DNA of 64,000 bases, taken from assembly GCA_963715285.1 (NCBI GenBank), contig CAVQRU010000044.1, positions 124,001 through 188,000 of the forward strand, read 5' to 3'. The notes under the pieces are model-generated. The model did not search any database, was not told the DNA's origin, and worked only from the letters and a program-made list of their open reading frames with translations. A program made the position numbers and the translations under genes. The first letter of the stretch is position 1; each line of letters opens with the position of its first letter. Source of the DNA: Sva-07 sp963715285. Its GTDB lineage: Bacteria > Actinomycetota > Acidimicrobiia > Acidimicrobiales > Ilumatobacteraceae. Below are positions 1 through 9,097 of this stretch, piece by piece.

Positions 1-2
1 CT

Positions 3-68
3 TTCACGCGGGTGCTGGCGCTCCGCATCGTGACCCTGTCCGGCTGGGCCGCGACCGAGACCGTTTGA
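3..68 (+). CDS. C-terminal tail of an unidentified protein, cut by the window edge
   Basis: An open frame enters from the left edge and ends at TGA 66-68, giving about 21 residues ending in GWAATETV. It sits directly before a FetB-like permease, so it could be the tail of the partner ABC ATPase (FetA-like). The visible residues carry no diagnostic motif, and the assignment is only positional. Confidence 0.25.
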   Translation, partial: FTRVLALRIVTLSGWAATETV

Positions 69-632
69 GGGGAGAACCGCACTCGGCTGCGAAGTGGGGC
101 GTCGAACGGCGCGCTCGGGGCGGCGCTGGTCGTCCTGCTCGCGATGGCTGTGCTGGCTGCACGGTGGGGTCGACTCGGCTTGACCCGCGACCTGTTCGTT
201 GCTGCGTGTCGCGCAATCGTGCAGCTCATTGCGATCGCCGGGATCGTGATCGGTGGGTCGATGACAGCGCACGCGCTGGTCTGTCGTCGGGCATTCGATT
301 CGCTGCGGAGCGACTTCGGTCAGGTCGAGGCCGGACTGGCGCTCGGATTCCGACGGCGTTGGGCGATCGACAACGTCATCAATCTTCATGCGCCCGAGGC
401 GCTGGTGCCCGTGCTCGACCAGACCCGCACGGTTGGCCTCGTCACCCTGCCCGGAGCATTCGTGGGCGTACTCCTCGGCGGTGGATCTGCGGCCGACGCG
501 GCGGCGACCCAAGTGCTGGTACTGGTCGGGCTGCTCGCGGCGGAGACCATGGTCGTCGTGGCCTCGACCTGGTTGATCGCCGACGGCAGGATCCTCTGCG
601 CGGACCTCCGCGATCGACGGCCCACCGCTTGA
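69..632 (+). pseudogene. FetB/UPF0014-type permease with internal deletion
   Basis: The frame is open from just after the preceding stop; the first ATG is at 144. The N-terminal part (hydrophobic helix, then RDLFVAACRAIVQLI) resembles the start of FetB/YbbM permeases, which with FetA export or import metal/iron. The rest, from IGGSMTAHAL through QTRTVGLVTLPGAFVG to the last helix, resembles the second half of that family. The two halves join directly at IAIAG/IVIGG, so about 60-80 residues that normally hold two or three membrane helices are absent. Length from 144 is 162 residues, against about 250-260 for the family. No clear start codon lies upstream of 144, although the frame there still looks like family sequence. 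I read this as a decayed or deleted gene; a short divergent relative cannot be excluded. Confidence 0.55.
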
Positions 633-696
633 CCCTCCGTCGATCGGGAATCACCACGAGTGCGGTCATGGCGGACGGTCGAGGCACAGGAAGCCA

Positions 697-1611
697 TCAG
701 GTTCGTGGTGGGACGGGGATGCGCATCAGGTCCTCGGCGATCACGACGTCGCCGTCGAACTCGCTGCGCGCCTCGTCGGCGAAGACCTGATCGTCGACGT
801 AGCGTCGCGAGAAGTGGGTCAACACCAGTCGTCGCACGCCGGCGTCGCGTGCGAGTCGACCGGCCTGCCGCGCCGTGAGATGCCCGTACTTCTCGGCCAT
901 GTCGGCGTCGACGTCGAGGAAGGTCGACTCGCACACCAGCAGGTCGGCGCCCTCGGCGAGTTGCCGCGCACCGGGGCACGAGCGGGTGTCCATCACGAAC
1001 GCGAACACCTGCCCCCGGCGATGCTCGCTCACCTCCTCCACGTTCACCGTCCGGCCGTCGTGGTCGATCCAACCGTGCTCCTGGAGCTGCCCGATCGACG
1101 GGCCCGTGATGCCCAGCGCATCGAGCCGGTCGGCGATCATGTGACGCCGGTCGGGTTCCTCGACCCGGTAGCCGACAGCGTCCACGCGGTGCGACAGTTC
1201 CATCGCGCTGATCGTCACGAGATCGTCCTGGTGGATCACACCTGGACGCATCACCGGGCGGCCGTCGACCGGCACGTGTTCCTGGCCGGCGGTGGCGAAA
1301 CGGAGCCGCTCGAAATGCGACTGTCCGCTGACCGGGTAGTGCACGGGGACGGGCAGGCTGCCGGCGTCGAGCGACAGTCGCATGATCATCCCGGGCAGGC
1401 CCAGACAGTGGTCGCCGTGGAAGTGCGTGATGCAGATCCGGTCCACCGACGCCGCCGACACCCCGGCCAGGGTGAACTGCCGTTGCGTCCCCTCACCGGG
1501 ATCGAACAGGATCGCCTCACCGTCCCAACGCAGCAGGTAGCCGTTGTGGTTCCGATGCCGGGTGGGAGCCTGGCTCGCCGTGCCCAGCACCACCAGTTCA
1601 CGCACCGACAT
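697..1611 (-). CDS. rnz: Ribonuclease Z (tRNA 3' endonuclease), MBL fold
   Basis: This 304-residue protein of the ElaC/RNase Z family cleaves the 3' trailer from tRNA precursors in the cytoplasm. The metal-binding motif HFHGDH is at residues 63-68, preceded by FDPGEGTQRQ (36-45), which is typical of RNase Z. Later His and Asp ligands are visible in VMDTRSC and LTHFSRRY. Length matches the family (about 300). The ATG at 1611 is chosen because the protein begins at the family-typical MSVRELVVLGT and because a TACCAT -10-like box (1620-1625) lies 8 nt upstream, compatible with a leaderless start. The open frame extends further upstream without homology. It lies downstream of the alkylsulfatase on the same strand, with about 90 bp between them. 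Confidence 0.9.
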   Translation of the reverse strand: MSVRELVVLGTASQAPTRHRNHNGYLLRWDGEAILFDPGEGTQRQFTLAGVSAASVDRICITHFHGDHCLGLPGMIMRLSLDAGSLPVPVHYPVSGQSHFERLRFATAGQEHVPVDGRPVMRPGVIHQDDLVTISAMELSHRVDAVGYRVEEPDRRHMIADRLDALGITGPSIGQLQEHGWIDHDGRTVNVEEVSEHRRGQVFAFVMDTRSCPGARQLAEGADLLVCESTFLDVDADMAEKYGHLTARQAGRLARDAGVRRLVLTHFSRRYVDDQVFADEARSEFDGDVVIAEDLMRIPVPPRT

Positions 1612-1683
1612 CGCGCCCGATGGTAGGTCGTCCGCGGGATCCATCCATCCCCACCGGGACGCTCGGGTTCGACGGTGGGTCTC

Positions 1684-1704
1684 GACGGTCGGGGTTCGAC
1701 CGTC
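1684..1704 (-). terminator. Possible hairpin at the end of the alkylsulfatase gene
   Basis: Inverted repeat GACGGTC (1684-1690) / GACCGTC (1698-1704) with a 7-nt loop, overlapping the stop codon of the alkylsulfatase. No T-tract follows, so intrinsic termination is uncertain. It separates the sulfatase from rnz. Confidence 0.35.
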
Positions 1705-3607
1705 AGGGTTCCACGATGGGGAAGCCGCCGAGGAAGACGTCGAGGTGTTCGATGATCGTGCGCAGAGCGTCGGCATCGCCATCGATGGTGAGATCGCCCG
1801 AGTCGATCGCGTCGTCGAGCGTGCGCTCCGCTGCCACCACCGCCGCCAACACCTCGCGGGTGGTGGTGACGGTCGCATCGGCGTCGTCGGCCTGCTTGTC
1901 GACGCGGTAGCGCAGCGCCCGGTGCGACAGCCCGACGAACCACTTCTCGTCGAGGTCGCTCACCACGAGGTTGATCGCGAGGTCGACGCGGCCGAGTTCC
2001 TCTACGTTCAACCGCATCGCGACGGTCGCCAGCAGCTGATCGATCGGGAGTGCCCGCACGAGTCCACGGTTTGCGGCGGGGTTGCGGGGCGGGTGGCCGT
2101 GGCGCAGTTCCTGGGCGCCCATCAGGTAGGCGTTGCGGAACGTCGCCGACTCGCTCTGGTAGCCGAGCTGCTCGTAGGCGTCGGCGAGCAGTGAGCGCGC
2201 AGCGGTGTTGGTGGCGTCGGCGAACACGAGGTGGTTCACCAGCTCGGCGACCCAGCGGTAGTCGCCCTGGTCGTACGCCGCCTGCGCCGATGCGAGCAGC
2301 GCGTCGGCGCCACCGGCGAGCTCGACGTAGCGCGTCCCCGCCTCGACCGGCGGGTGCGGGTTCAGGTGGCACGGGTTGCCGTCGTACCAGCTCAGGTAGC
2401 GCTGGTACACGGCCTTGACGTTGTGCACCATCGAGCCGTAGTAGCCGACGGTGTGGCTCTCCTCGTAGTGGTCGGTGGGCGGCGTGAGCATCTCGGCGAT
2501 CTCGGTGGCGACGTGTCCGTGGTTGGCGAGACGCAGCGTCTGGTCGTGGATCCACCGGTACAGGTCGCGCTGGCGGGCAAGGAACCCTCGGACGTCGTCG
2601 TTGCCCCAGCGGGGCCAGTGGTGTGACGCGAACATCAGGTCGGTGTCGTCGGCGAACAGCTCGATGGCGTCGTCGATGTAGGTGCTCCACGACAGCGAGT
2701 CGCGCACCTGGGCACCCCGGATCGGGATGAGGTTGTGCATGTTGTGCGAGCAGTTCTCGGCCATGCACAGCCAGCCATGGTCGGGGAAGAAGAAGTTCAT
2801 CTCCGCCGGCGCCTCGGTCTCCGGCGTCATCTGGAACACGATGCGCACGCCGTCGACCACGAGCTCCTCGCCGGTGTGGGTGATGTCGACCGTCGGCACG
2901 ACGAGACCCGGCACGCCGAGCGGCACGCACTTGCCGAGTCCGGAGTCGACGTGACCCCGGGGGCCGGGCGGCAGCAGTGGGCCGAACTGGTAGAGCGCGC
3001 GGCGGTTCATCGCCATGCCCGCGAGCAGGTTCTCGGCAACGGCCTCGCGCAGGAAGTGTTCGGGGGCGATCACCTGGCACCGGCCGGCGTCGACGTCGTC
3101 CTGACTGGTGACGCCGAGCGCGCCACCGAAGTGGTCGAGGTGGCTGTGGGTGTAGATCACCGCGGTGACCGGCCGCTCGCCGAGGTGTCGGTTCGCGAGG
3201 TCGAGGCACGCCTCGGCGGTGGCGGTGTTCGTGAGGGGGTCGACGATCACCCAGCCCTCTCGCCCCTCGATGAAGGTGATGTTGCTGATGTCGTAGCCCC
3301 GCGCCTGCCAGCACCCGGGCGCGACCTCGAAGAGGCCGTGGATCACGTTGAGCTGCGCCTGGCGCCACAGGCTCGCGTGGACCGTGTCGGGGTTCGGGGC
3401 ACCCTGCTCGATGAACGACCACCGGTTGATGTCCCACGCAGGCCACGCCGGGCCCTCGATCACGCCGGTGTCGTGCTGCGCGATCAGGCCGCGCTGAGCT
3501 CGGTCGAAATCGGCGGGATCGAACGACGGAATCGGTCGGGTGGTGACCGCACGGGTGTGCTCGGTGGCGTCGTTCGGCAGCGTGCGAGGCAGATGAGCGT
3601 CAGTCAC
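1703..3607 (-). CDS. Linear alkylsulfatase, BDS1/SdsA1-like MBL-fold sulfatase
   Basis: This protein of about 634 residues resembles BDS1/SdsA1 zinc alkylsulfatases, which hydrolyse primary alkyl sulfates such as dodecyl sulfate to alcohol and sulfate. The zinc motif THSHLDHFGG starts near residue 153. Other family signatures include ITFIEGREGWVIVDPLT, MNFFFPDHGWLCMAEN, FASHHWPRWGN and the SMVHNVKAVYQRYL region. The C-terminal third matches the dimerisation and SCP2-like sterol-carrier part of the family. No signal peptide is seen, so a cytoplasmic enzyme is likely. The start is uncertain: GTG 3607 begins a plausible N-terminus, and an in-frame ATG at 3667 would add 20 residues. Rnz follows on the same strand. 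Confidence 0.88.
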   Translation of the reverse strand: MTDAHLPRTLPNDATEHTRAVTTRPIPSFDPADFDRAQRGLIAQHDTGVIEGPAWPAWDINRWSFIEQGAPNPDTVHASLWRQAQLNVIHGLFEVAPGCWQARGYDISNITFIEGREGWVIVDPLTNTATAEACLDLANRHLGERPVTAVIYTHSHLDHFGGALGVTSQDDVDAGRCQVIAPEHFLREAVAENLLAGMAMNRRALYQFGPLLPPGPRGHVDSGLGKCVPLGVPGLVVPTVDITHTGEELVVDGVRIVFQMTPETEAPAEMNFFFPDHGWLCMAENCSHNMHNLIPIRGAQVRDSLSWSTYIDDAIELFADDTDLMFASHHWPRWGNDDVRGFLARQRDLYRWIHDQTLRLANHGHVATEIAEMLTPPTDHYEESHTVGYYGSMVHNVKAVYQRYLSWYDGNPCHLNPHPPVEAGTRYVELAGGADALLASAQAAYDQGDYRWVAELVNHLVFADATNTAARSLLADAYEQLGYQSESATFRNAYLMGAQELRHGHPPRNPAANRGLVRALPIDQLLATVAMRLNVEELGRVDLAINLVVSDLDEKWFVGLSHRALRYRVDKQADDADATVTTTREVLAAVVAAERTLDDAIDSGDLTIDGDADALRTIIEHLDVFLGGFPIVEP

Positions 3608-3736
3608 GGTCGACAACTCTGGCAGATCACCGAATCGGCCATCGCAGCCGACCGGTGACCACCACATGCGGCCTCACGACCCGACGGGGACGAAATACCC
3701 TGGGAATCCTGCGGATCCAGGTTCGTAGTTGGGGGT

Positions 3737-5317
3737 ATGAGGGTACGAGGAGGCAATGCGGCCATTCTCGCCGTCGCGGGGTTGCTGCTCGCGGCGTGTG
3801 GAGGCGGAGACGAGTCGTCTTCGACGGTGGCGGAATCCGAGCCGACCGAGCTGTCCGCTCCAGATGTGACGGAGCCGACGGGCGTCATCGACTCCTTCGA
3901 CGAGGTGCAGCCGGCGGTCATCCAGATCGTGGCGAAGGGGAGCTTCCGTGATCCCGAGGTCGGCATGGTCACCAGTGCGGGCCGCGGTTCGGGGTTCATC
4001 ATCAGCGAGGACGGTCTCGCGGTCACCAACAATCACGTGGTCACCGGTGCGGCCACACTCGAGATCTTCATCGGCGGCGACTCGACGCGTAGCTACAACG
4101 CGACAGTCGTCGGCGTGTCGGAGTGCAACGACCTCGCGCTCATCCAGATCGACTCCGACGACGCACTTCCGCACCTCGGTTGGACGACGAGCGCGCCGAC
4201 CGTCGGCACCGAGGTCTACACGGCGGGCTTCCCGCTCGGTGACCCCGAGTTCACGATGACCAGAGGGATCGTCGCCAAGGCGAATGCGTCCGGTGACACC
4301 CAGTGGGCGTCGATCGACGGGATCATCGAGCACGACGCGAACATCCAGCCGGGCAATTCGGGCGGACCGCTCGTCGACGCCGAAGGACGCGTCGACGGGG
4401 TCAACTACTCCGGCGCGAGTGTCACGAACCAGTCGCAGTTCTTTGCGATCGAGGCGACACTCGCAAAGGAGGTCGTCGACCACCTGAAGGACGGTGATTT
4501 CGAGTCGCTCGGGATCAACGGCACGGCGGTGGTCGACGACGAGTCCGATCTCGCCGGTGTGTGGGTCGCCGGCACGGCGCCCGGTTCACCAGCCTCGAAC
4601 ACCGGGATTCTCCCTGGCGACATCGTGACCCAGCTCAACGGTCTGCCGATCGGCACCGACGGCACCATGAAGGACTACTGCGACGTCATCCGCACGGCCG
4701 GCGATCGCCCGATCACCGTCGAGGTGTTGCGGTTCGACACCCAGGAGATCCTGCGCGGCGAGATCAACGGCACCAAGCCGCTCGAGCAGGTCGTGTCGTT
4801 CGCCGAGGAAGTCGCGGGCGAGACCGGGCCGACCGCGGACACCGGCACCGCCTACTCGGGCAGCCAGACGCTCATCGACGACACCGGTCTCCTCACGGTC
4901 GACGTGCCGACCGAGTGGTTCGACGTGATGACCTCACCGCTCGAGGACGGCACACCGTTGATCGCCGCCTCGACCTCACTCGACGCGTTCCTCAGCGGCC
5001 AGTTCGACGTTCCGGGTGTGTTCTTCACCTCGGTCCCGCCGATCCCGGAAGATCAGATCGCGGCGACCACGGCGGAGTTCGGACCGACAGAGGGTGGCTG
5101 TGCGGTGGACGAGGGACTGTTCGACTACGACGACGGGTTCTTCGTCGGGCAGTACCACGTGTGGTCGGAATGCGGCGACGTGGGCGCCGTCGACGTCGCG
5201 ATCGTCGCCAACTCGGTCCACGGGGACGCCGCTGCCATCCTGGGCGTGCAACTCCTGAGCGACGCCGACTTCGACGCGCTCGACACGATCATGGCGACGT
5301 TCGACCTGAACAACTGA
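3737..5317 (+). CDS. Trypsin-like (HtrA/DegP-type) serine protease lipoprotein with PDZ domain
   Basis: The protein has 526 residues. A lipoprotein signal peptide has lipobox LLAAC with Cys21, followed by a Ser/Thr/Glu-rich linker, so it is probably anchored outside the membrane. The protease domain (about 50-240) holds a full triad: His100 in TNNHVV, Asp132 in CNDLALI and Ser208 in QPGNSGGPL. A PDZ domain follows (GSPASNTGILPGDIV, about 275-345). A C-terminal domain of about 150 residues, with cysteines and an acidic character, is not one I can name. The layout fits the HtrA-like S1C family in surface protein quality control. Its start is divergent from the alkylsulfatase gene, with about 130 bp between start codons. 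Confidence 0.9.
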   Translation: MRVRGGNAAILAVAGLLLAACGGGDESSSTVAESEPTELSAPDVTEPTGVIDSFDEVQPAVIQIVAKGSFRDPEVGMVTSAGRGSGFIISEDGLAVTNNHVVTGAATLEIFIGGDSTRSYNATVVGVSECNDLALIQIDSDDALPHLGWTTSAPTVGTEVYTAGFPLGDPEFTMTRGIVAKANASGDTQWASIDGIIEHDANIQPGNSGGPLVDAEGRVDGVNYSGASVTNQSQFFAIEATLAKEVVDHLKDGDFESLGINGTAVVDDESDLAGVWVAGTAPGSPASNTGILPGDIVTQLNGLPIGTDGTMKDYCDVIRTAGDRPITVEVLRFDTQEILRGEINGTKPLEQVVSFAEEVAGETGPTADTGTAYSGSQTLIDDTGLLTVDVPTEWFDVMTSPLEDGTPLIAASTSLDAFLSGQFDVPGVFFTSVPPIPEDQIAATTAEFGPTEGGCAVDEGLFDYDDGFFVGQYHVWSECGDVGAVDVAIVANSVHGDAAAILGVQLLSDADFDALDTIMATFDLNN

Positions 5318-5445
5318 CGACGCCTGGCTGCGACCGACCAGATCGAGTCGACCTTCATCGACTCCCTCGGCGTCGGACCGGATCGTCCGCCGCTCGGCGA
5401 CTGAACCTTGCAGCGCAGCTTCATTGCGTGCGCAACTGTGTCACA

Positions 5446-5466
5446 CCCCCTACGTACCGTTGGGGG
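5446..5466 (+). promoter_or_regulatory. Inverted repeat and -10-like box just before the DUF222 start codon
   Basis: CCCCC (5446-5450) and GGGGG (5462-5466) bracket TACGTACCGTT. TACCGT (5455-5460) fits TANNNT and lies 7 nt before the ATG, so the transcript may be leaderless or nearly so. The GC arms could form a short hairpin or an operator over the start site. Confidence 0.4.
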
Positions 5467-5467
5467 C

Positions 5468-7114
5468 ATGAACACCGAGGTCCTCGACGAGGTCACCGCC
5501 CGGGCCGACCGGTCGATCGATCAGGTCGCCGACGAGCTCATCGATGCGACCGCCGCCGAACTCGACGAACGGATCCGCAGCCTCGAACTCCTGCGCCGTG
5601 TGGTCGACGCCGAGCTCGCGGTGACCGTTGCGGCGGCCGAGCGGCAACAGGTGTTCCTCGCCGACGGGCACCGCACGATGAAGGGCTACCTGCGCGCCAC
5701 GTGCAACTGGTCGAACCCCGACATCGCCGCCCAGCGGCGCCTCGCGACGGCCACCGACCACGTACCCGGGCTCGCCGAAGCCCTCCACTGCGGCCGCATC
5801 GGCATCCCGCAAGCGGCGGCGATCGCCCGGGTCGATCGCAACCCGAGGGTCCGTGACCGCCTCGTCGAGTTCGCACCCACCCTGCTCGATCTCGCCGAGC
5901 GGCTCTGCTACGACGACTTCGTGCTCGCGCTGCAACGCTTCGAGGTACTCGCCGACACCGACGGCGCCCACCGCGATCGCGACGAACAGCTCGAGCGGCG
6001 CAACGTCCACGTCACCACCGTCGGCGGCGCCCTCCACCTCGACGCCACCGGCGGCGACGCGCTGGTCAACGACGAACTCGAAGCGATCTTCAACCGGTTC
6101 TGCGAGCACGAGTTCCGCCTCGACGCCGCAGCCCGACGCGCCGAACACGGCCACGACGCAGCAGGCAAACCGCTCGCTCGCACCCACCAGCAACGCAGCT
6201 ACGACGCCTTCGTCAACCTCATGCGCCGCGCCAACGCCCACCTCGACCACACTGCCGGCGCACCCGACGCCTCCGGCACGGTCGTCAACATCGTCACCGA
6301 CGCCCGCACGTTCGGCCTGATCCTCGCCGATGCCGGGCTCGCACCCGTCGAGAACCTCACCGGAGAGCCGATCGATCCGTTCACCGGCCTCCCCGCCGGC
6401 ACCGAACGCGACCTCATGCGCGACCTGCTCGCCGATCCCGACGCATTCGCGACGATTCGCTGCGAGACCAGCCGCGGCACACTGCTGCACCCCCACGACG
6501 TACTGCGCGCCACGCTCGCCGGACACGTCCGCCGCGTCGTCATCGACGCACACAGCGTCCCCATCGACATGGGCCGCAAACAACGACTCTTCACCGGCGC
6601 CGCCCGCGAAGCGGCCAAACTCCTCGCCCGGCGATGCGACCATGCCGGCTGCGATCTCCCCGACGACTTCTGCGACGTCGACCACGTCACCGAGTGGAAC
6701 GACGGTGGACCCACCGACCAGGACAACGCCGGCATCGAATGCCGCCACCACAACCACCTCAAACACCGACGACGATCCACCATCCGCCGCGACGTCCACG
6801 GCCAGCGCTACACGATCCGATCCGACGGCAGCATCATCCTGCCCGTCGGCGCCCGACCACCCACCTTCCCCTCCGAGGCCGACGACGGAGACGATCCATC
6901 CACCACCACCGCCGCCCGCGCCGCCATCGACACCGCCGACATGACGCGGATCGCTCGCGCACGCATCCGCCACCTCCGGCGAACGAGCACGATGAACGGA
7001 GAGACGATCGAGAGTTCTCGGCATCCGTCGAATCCGTCACGAGATGCGTCTTCGAATCAGGTCGCTTCGGCGTACCGGTCACCGCGTCCAGCTCGCTCGC
7101 TCCGAAGACGCTGA
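5468..7114 (+). CDS. DUF222 / HNH endonuclease-domain protein (13E12-repeat family)
   Basis: This 548-residue protein follows the actinobacterial DUF222-HNH layout. A helical DUF222 domain (about 20-330) includes the family-typical WSNPDIAAQRRLATA. The HNH nuclease motif is near 405-440: C..C (CDHAGCDLP), DVDHVTEWNDGG, DNAGIECRHHNHLKH. The family is multicopy in Actinobacteria and of uncertain biological role; nuclease activity is predicted, and mobility has been proposed. ATG 5468 is chosen over the longer frame from 5408 because a -10-like box lies at 5455-5460. The last 25 or so codons read antisense through a lipoprotein gene relic (7041-7133), so the native C-terminus may be shorter and this tail acquired by read-through. 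Confidence 0.85.
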   Translation: MNTEVLDEVTARADRSIDQVADELIDATAAELDERIRSLELLRRVVDAELAVTVAAAERQQVFLADGHRTMKGYLRATCNWSNPDIAAQRRLATATDHVPGLAEALHCGRIGIPQAAAIARVDRNPRVRDRLVEFAPTLLDLAERLCYDDFVLALQRFEVLADTDGAHRDRDEQLERRNVHVTTVGGALHLDATGGDALVNDELEAIFNRFCEHEFRLDAAARRAEHGHDAAGKPLARTHQQRSYDAFVNLMRRANAHLDHTAGAPDASGTVVNIVTDARTFGLILADAGLAPVENLTGEPIDPFTGLPAGTERDLMRDLLADPDAFATIRCETSRGTLLHPHDVLRATLAGHVRRVVIDAHSVPIDMGRKQRLFTGAAREAAKLLARRCDHAGCDLPDDFCDVDHVTEWNDGGPTDQDNAGIECRHHNHLKHRRRSTIRRDVHGQRYTIRSDGSIILPVGARPPTFPSEADDGDDPSTTTAARAAIDTADMTRIARARIRHLRRTSTMNGETIESSRHPSNPSRDASSNQVASAYRSPRPARSLRRR

Positions 7115-7133
7115 GCTGCCGGCGGAACGACGC
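7041..7133 (-). pseudogene. Relic of the 3' end of a lipoprotein gene like the one at 11663-12304
   Basis: On the minus strand this stretch reads ASFRRQLSVFGASELDAVTG, closely matching the last 30 residues of the lipoprotein at 11663-12304 (ATFVRQLSVFGAGELETVTG). The DNA match extends to about 93 bp, with scattered substitutions and at least one single-base gap that breaks the frame. No start, signal peptide or body of the gene remains. It overlaps the 3' end of the DUF222 gene on the other strand. Confidence 0.7.
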
Positions 7134-7179
7134 ATCGCGAGGGCGGCGAGGGCGGAGCGCTCGGCGCGATGATGTGGGC

Positions 7180-7551
7180 ATGATCGATCACGTGTCCATC
7201 CAGTGCGCCGATCCGGAGGCGAGCGCCGCGTTCTACGACGCGGTGCTCGCACCGCTCGGCGGACGCAGGATCATGGAGTTCGGCCCGGTGATCGGGTACG
7301 GAGTGCCACCGATGCCCGACTTCTGGATCGGCCCCCACGAGACCGGCGAGGGCTTTCGTGAGTCGCACCTCGCGTTCTCGGCCCCGGACCGGGCGACGGT
7401 GCAGGCGTTCTTCGAGGCCGCGGTCGCAGCCGGCGCGGAGGTGCTCCACGAGCCGAGGGTGTGGCCCGAGTACCACCCGAACTACTTCGGAGCGTTCGTG
7501 CGCGACCCCGACGGCAACAACGTCGAAGCGGTGTGCCACCAACCGGCGTAG
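7180..7551 (+). CDS. VOC-family (glyoxalase/bleomycin-resistance-like) protein
   Basis: This 123-residue single VOC module begins MIDHVSIQCADPEASAAFYD and ends FVRDPDGNNVEAVCHQ, the family's usual first and last metal-site strands (His4 and the C-terminal Glu). Members are metal-dependent lyases, isomerases or binding proteins; the substrate cannot be read from sequence. A CNNNNT-class box, GATGAT, lies 6 nt before the ATG, consistent with a leaderless start. Downstream it meets malic enzyme tail to tail. Confidence 0.8.
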   Translation: MIDHVSIQCADPEASAAFYDAVLAPLGGRRIMEFGPVIGYGVPPMPDFWIGPHETGEGFRESHLAFSAPDRATVQAFFEAAVAAGAEVLHEPRVWPEYHPNYFGAFVRDPDGNNVEAVCHQPA

Positions 7552-7618
7552 GCCGAGTCAGCACGGTCGATCGCTTCGTCGACCAGGCGAGAACGTCGTC
7601 AGCGACGAGCCGAGCGCC

Positions 7619-8962
7619 TCATGACGGTGGCGGTGGCGGCGGGATGATCCCCTCGTCGAACAGCAACTGGGTCGCACGTCGTGCGTCGAGGATCATGTGT
7701 CGAGCCTGCTCGGCCAACACCTCGGGCGTCGTGTCGAGGCGGGCAAGTCCCTGCCGTTGCGCTTCGACCGCCGTGGCGACGGCGATCTCCGGGACGACCT
7801 CCCACTCGGCCATCGTGGGGAGCAGACCGTGCTCGAGGCCGCGGCGTCGGGCGTAGCCGGCGAGGACGTCGGCGGCGGCGAGCGCCATCTCGTCGGTGAT
7901 GCGGCGGGCACGCACGTCGAGCACACCGCGGAAGATGCCGGGGAAGCCGAGCGAGTTGTTGACCTGGTTCGGGAAGTCGGAACGGCCGGTCGACACGACC
8001 CGCGCACCGGCCTCGGTGGCATCCCACGGCCAGATCTCCGGGGTCGGGTTGGCGCACGCGAAGACCACGGCGTCGTCCGCCATCGCCGACACCCACGCCG
8101 GCTCGATCGTGGCGGGGCCGGGGCTCGAGAACGCCAGGCAGACGTCGGCGCCGCGGAGCGCGTCGGCGATGTCACCGGTCTGCCGGTCGGCGTTGCTCTC
8201 CCGGCACACCTTCCACTTGTCCGGGAAGCGGTCCTGTTGCAGCTCGATGTCGCTGCGCCCCGGGTGCAGGATGCCACCGCGGTCGCAGGCGACGATCCGG
8301 CCCGGGTCGGCGCCGGCCGACGGCAGCAGCCGGTAGACGGCCATGTTGGCGGCGCCGATCCCGACGAGCGCGATCCTGACCTCGTCGATCGACTTCTGGA
8401 CGATCTCCAGCGCGTTGCGCAGCGCCGCCACGACGACGGTGGCCGTCCCCTGCTGATCGTCGTGCCAGACCGGGATCGACAAGCTGTCGCGGAGCCGGTC
8501 GAGCACCTCGAAGCAGGCGGGTTGCGAGATGTCCTCGAGGTTGACCCCACCGAAGGACGGTTGCAGCGCCTCGACGACGGCGACGAGTTCGTCGGCCGAG
8601 GAGGTGTCGACGCAGATCGGCACGGCGTCGACCCCGCCGAGGTACTTGAAGAGCAGCGCCTTGCCCTCCATCACGGGAAGGCCCGCCTCGGGCCCGATGT
8701 CGCCGAGGCCGAGCACGCGTGAGCCATCGGAGACGATCGCGACCGTGTTGGCCCGGTTGGTGTGCGACCACACCGCCTCCGGGTCGGCCGCGATCGCGCG
8801 GCTCGACGCCGCGACACCGGGCGTGTACCAGATGGCGAAGTCCTCCAGACCGCGCACGGGACACTTCGGCATCATCTGCACCTTGCCCCGATAGTGAGGG
8901 TGGAGGCGCAGCGCCTCGTCGGCCGGACCCTCGGTGCTCCGCTGGACCTCCGTCGACTCCAT
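7619..8962 (-). CDS. NAD(P)-dependent malic enzyme (malate dehydrogenase, decarboxylating)
   Basis: This 447-residue enzyme of the short bacterial malic enzyme class converts malate to pyruvate and CO2 with NAD(P)+. Signatures include YTPGVAASSRAI, SDGSRVLGLGDIGPEAGLPV, MEGKALLFKYLGGVDAVPIC, the divalent-metal/substrate segment FGGVNLEDISQPACFEV and VWHDDQQGTA, and the dinucleotide site LVGIGAANMA. SLGFPGIFRGVLDVRA is near the end of the catalytic core. The C-terminus ends in six prolines. There is no phosphotransacetylase-like extension as in MaeB. Cofactor preference is not determinable by eye. Confidence 0.92.
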   Translation of the reverse strand: MESTEVQRSTEGPADEALRLHPHYRGKVQMMPKCPVRGLEDFAIWYTPGVAASSRAIAADPEAVWSHTNRANTVAIVSDGSRVLGLGDIGPEAGLPVMEGKALLFKYLGGVDAVPICVDTSSADELVAVVEALQPSFGGVNLEDISQPACFEVLDRLRDSLSIPVWHDDQQGTATVVVAALRNALEIVQKSIDEVRIALVGIGAANMAVYRLLPSAGADPGRIVACDRGGILHPGRSDIELQQDRFPDKWKVCRESNADRQTGDIADALRGADVCLAFSSPGPATIEPAWVSAMADDAVVFACANPTPEIWPWDATEAGARVVSTGRSDFPNQVNNSLGFPGIFRGVLDVRARRITDEMALAAADVLAGYARRRGLEHGLLPTMAEWEVVPEIAVATAVEAQRQGLARLDTTPEVLAEQARHMILDARRATQLLFDEGIIPPPPPPS

Positions 8963-9097
8963 GACTTCGGCCTACCAGTCGACGTCGCCGCGTTGCCAGA
9001 GGCGAACGTCAGGACGCGAACGATGTCCGTCGACAGCACCTGGCGTACCGACAGCTCCGACCGTGCCGGCTCGTCGACACGGCCGGCCACCGGCGGA

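Noticed and set aside
65..790. 241-codon plus-strand frame at the left edge
   Set aside because: The translation is Arg-rich and unlike any protein; the overlapping frame from 144 matches FetB and the rnz gene occupies the right end on the other strand.
5450..7024. Long minus-strand open frame opposite the DUF222 gene (524 codons)
   Set aside because: It is a GC-rich antisense shadow with low-complexity Gly/Val/Asp translation and no domain; the plus strand has clear DUF222 and HNH motifs.
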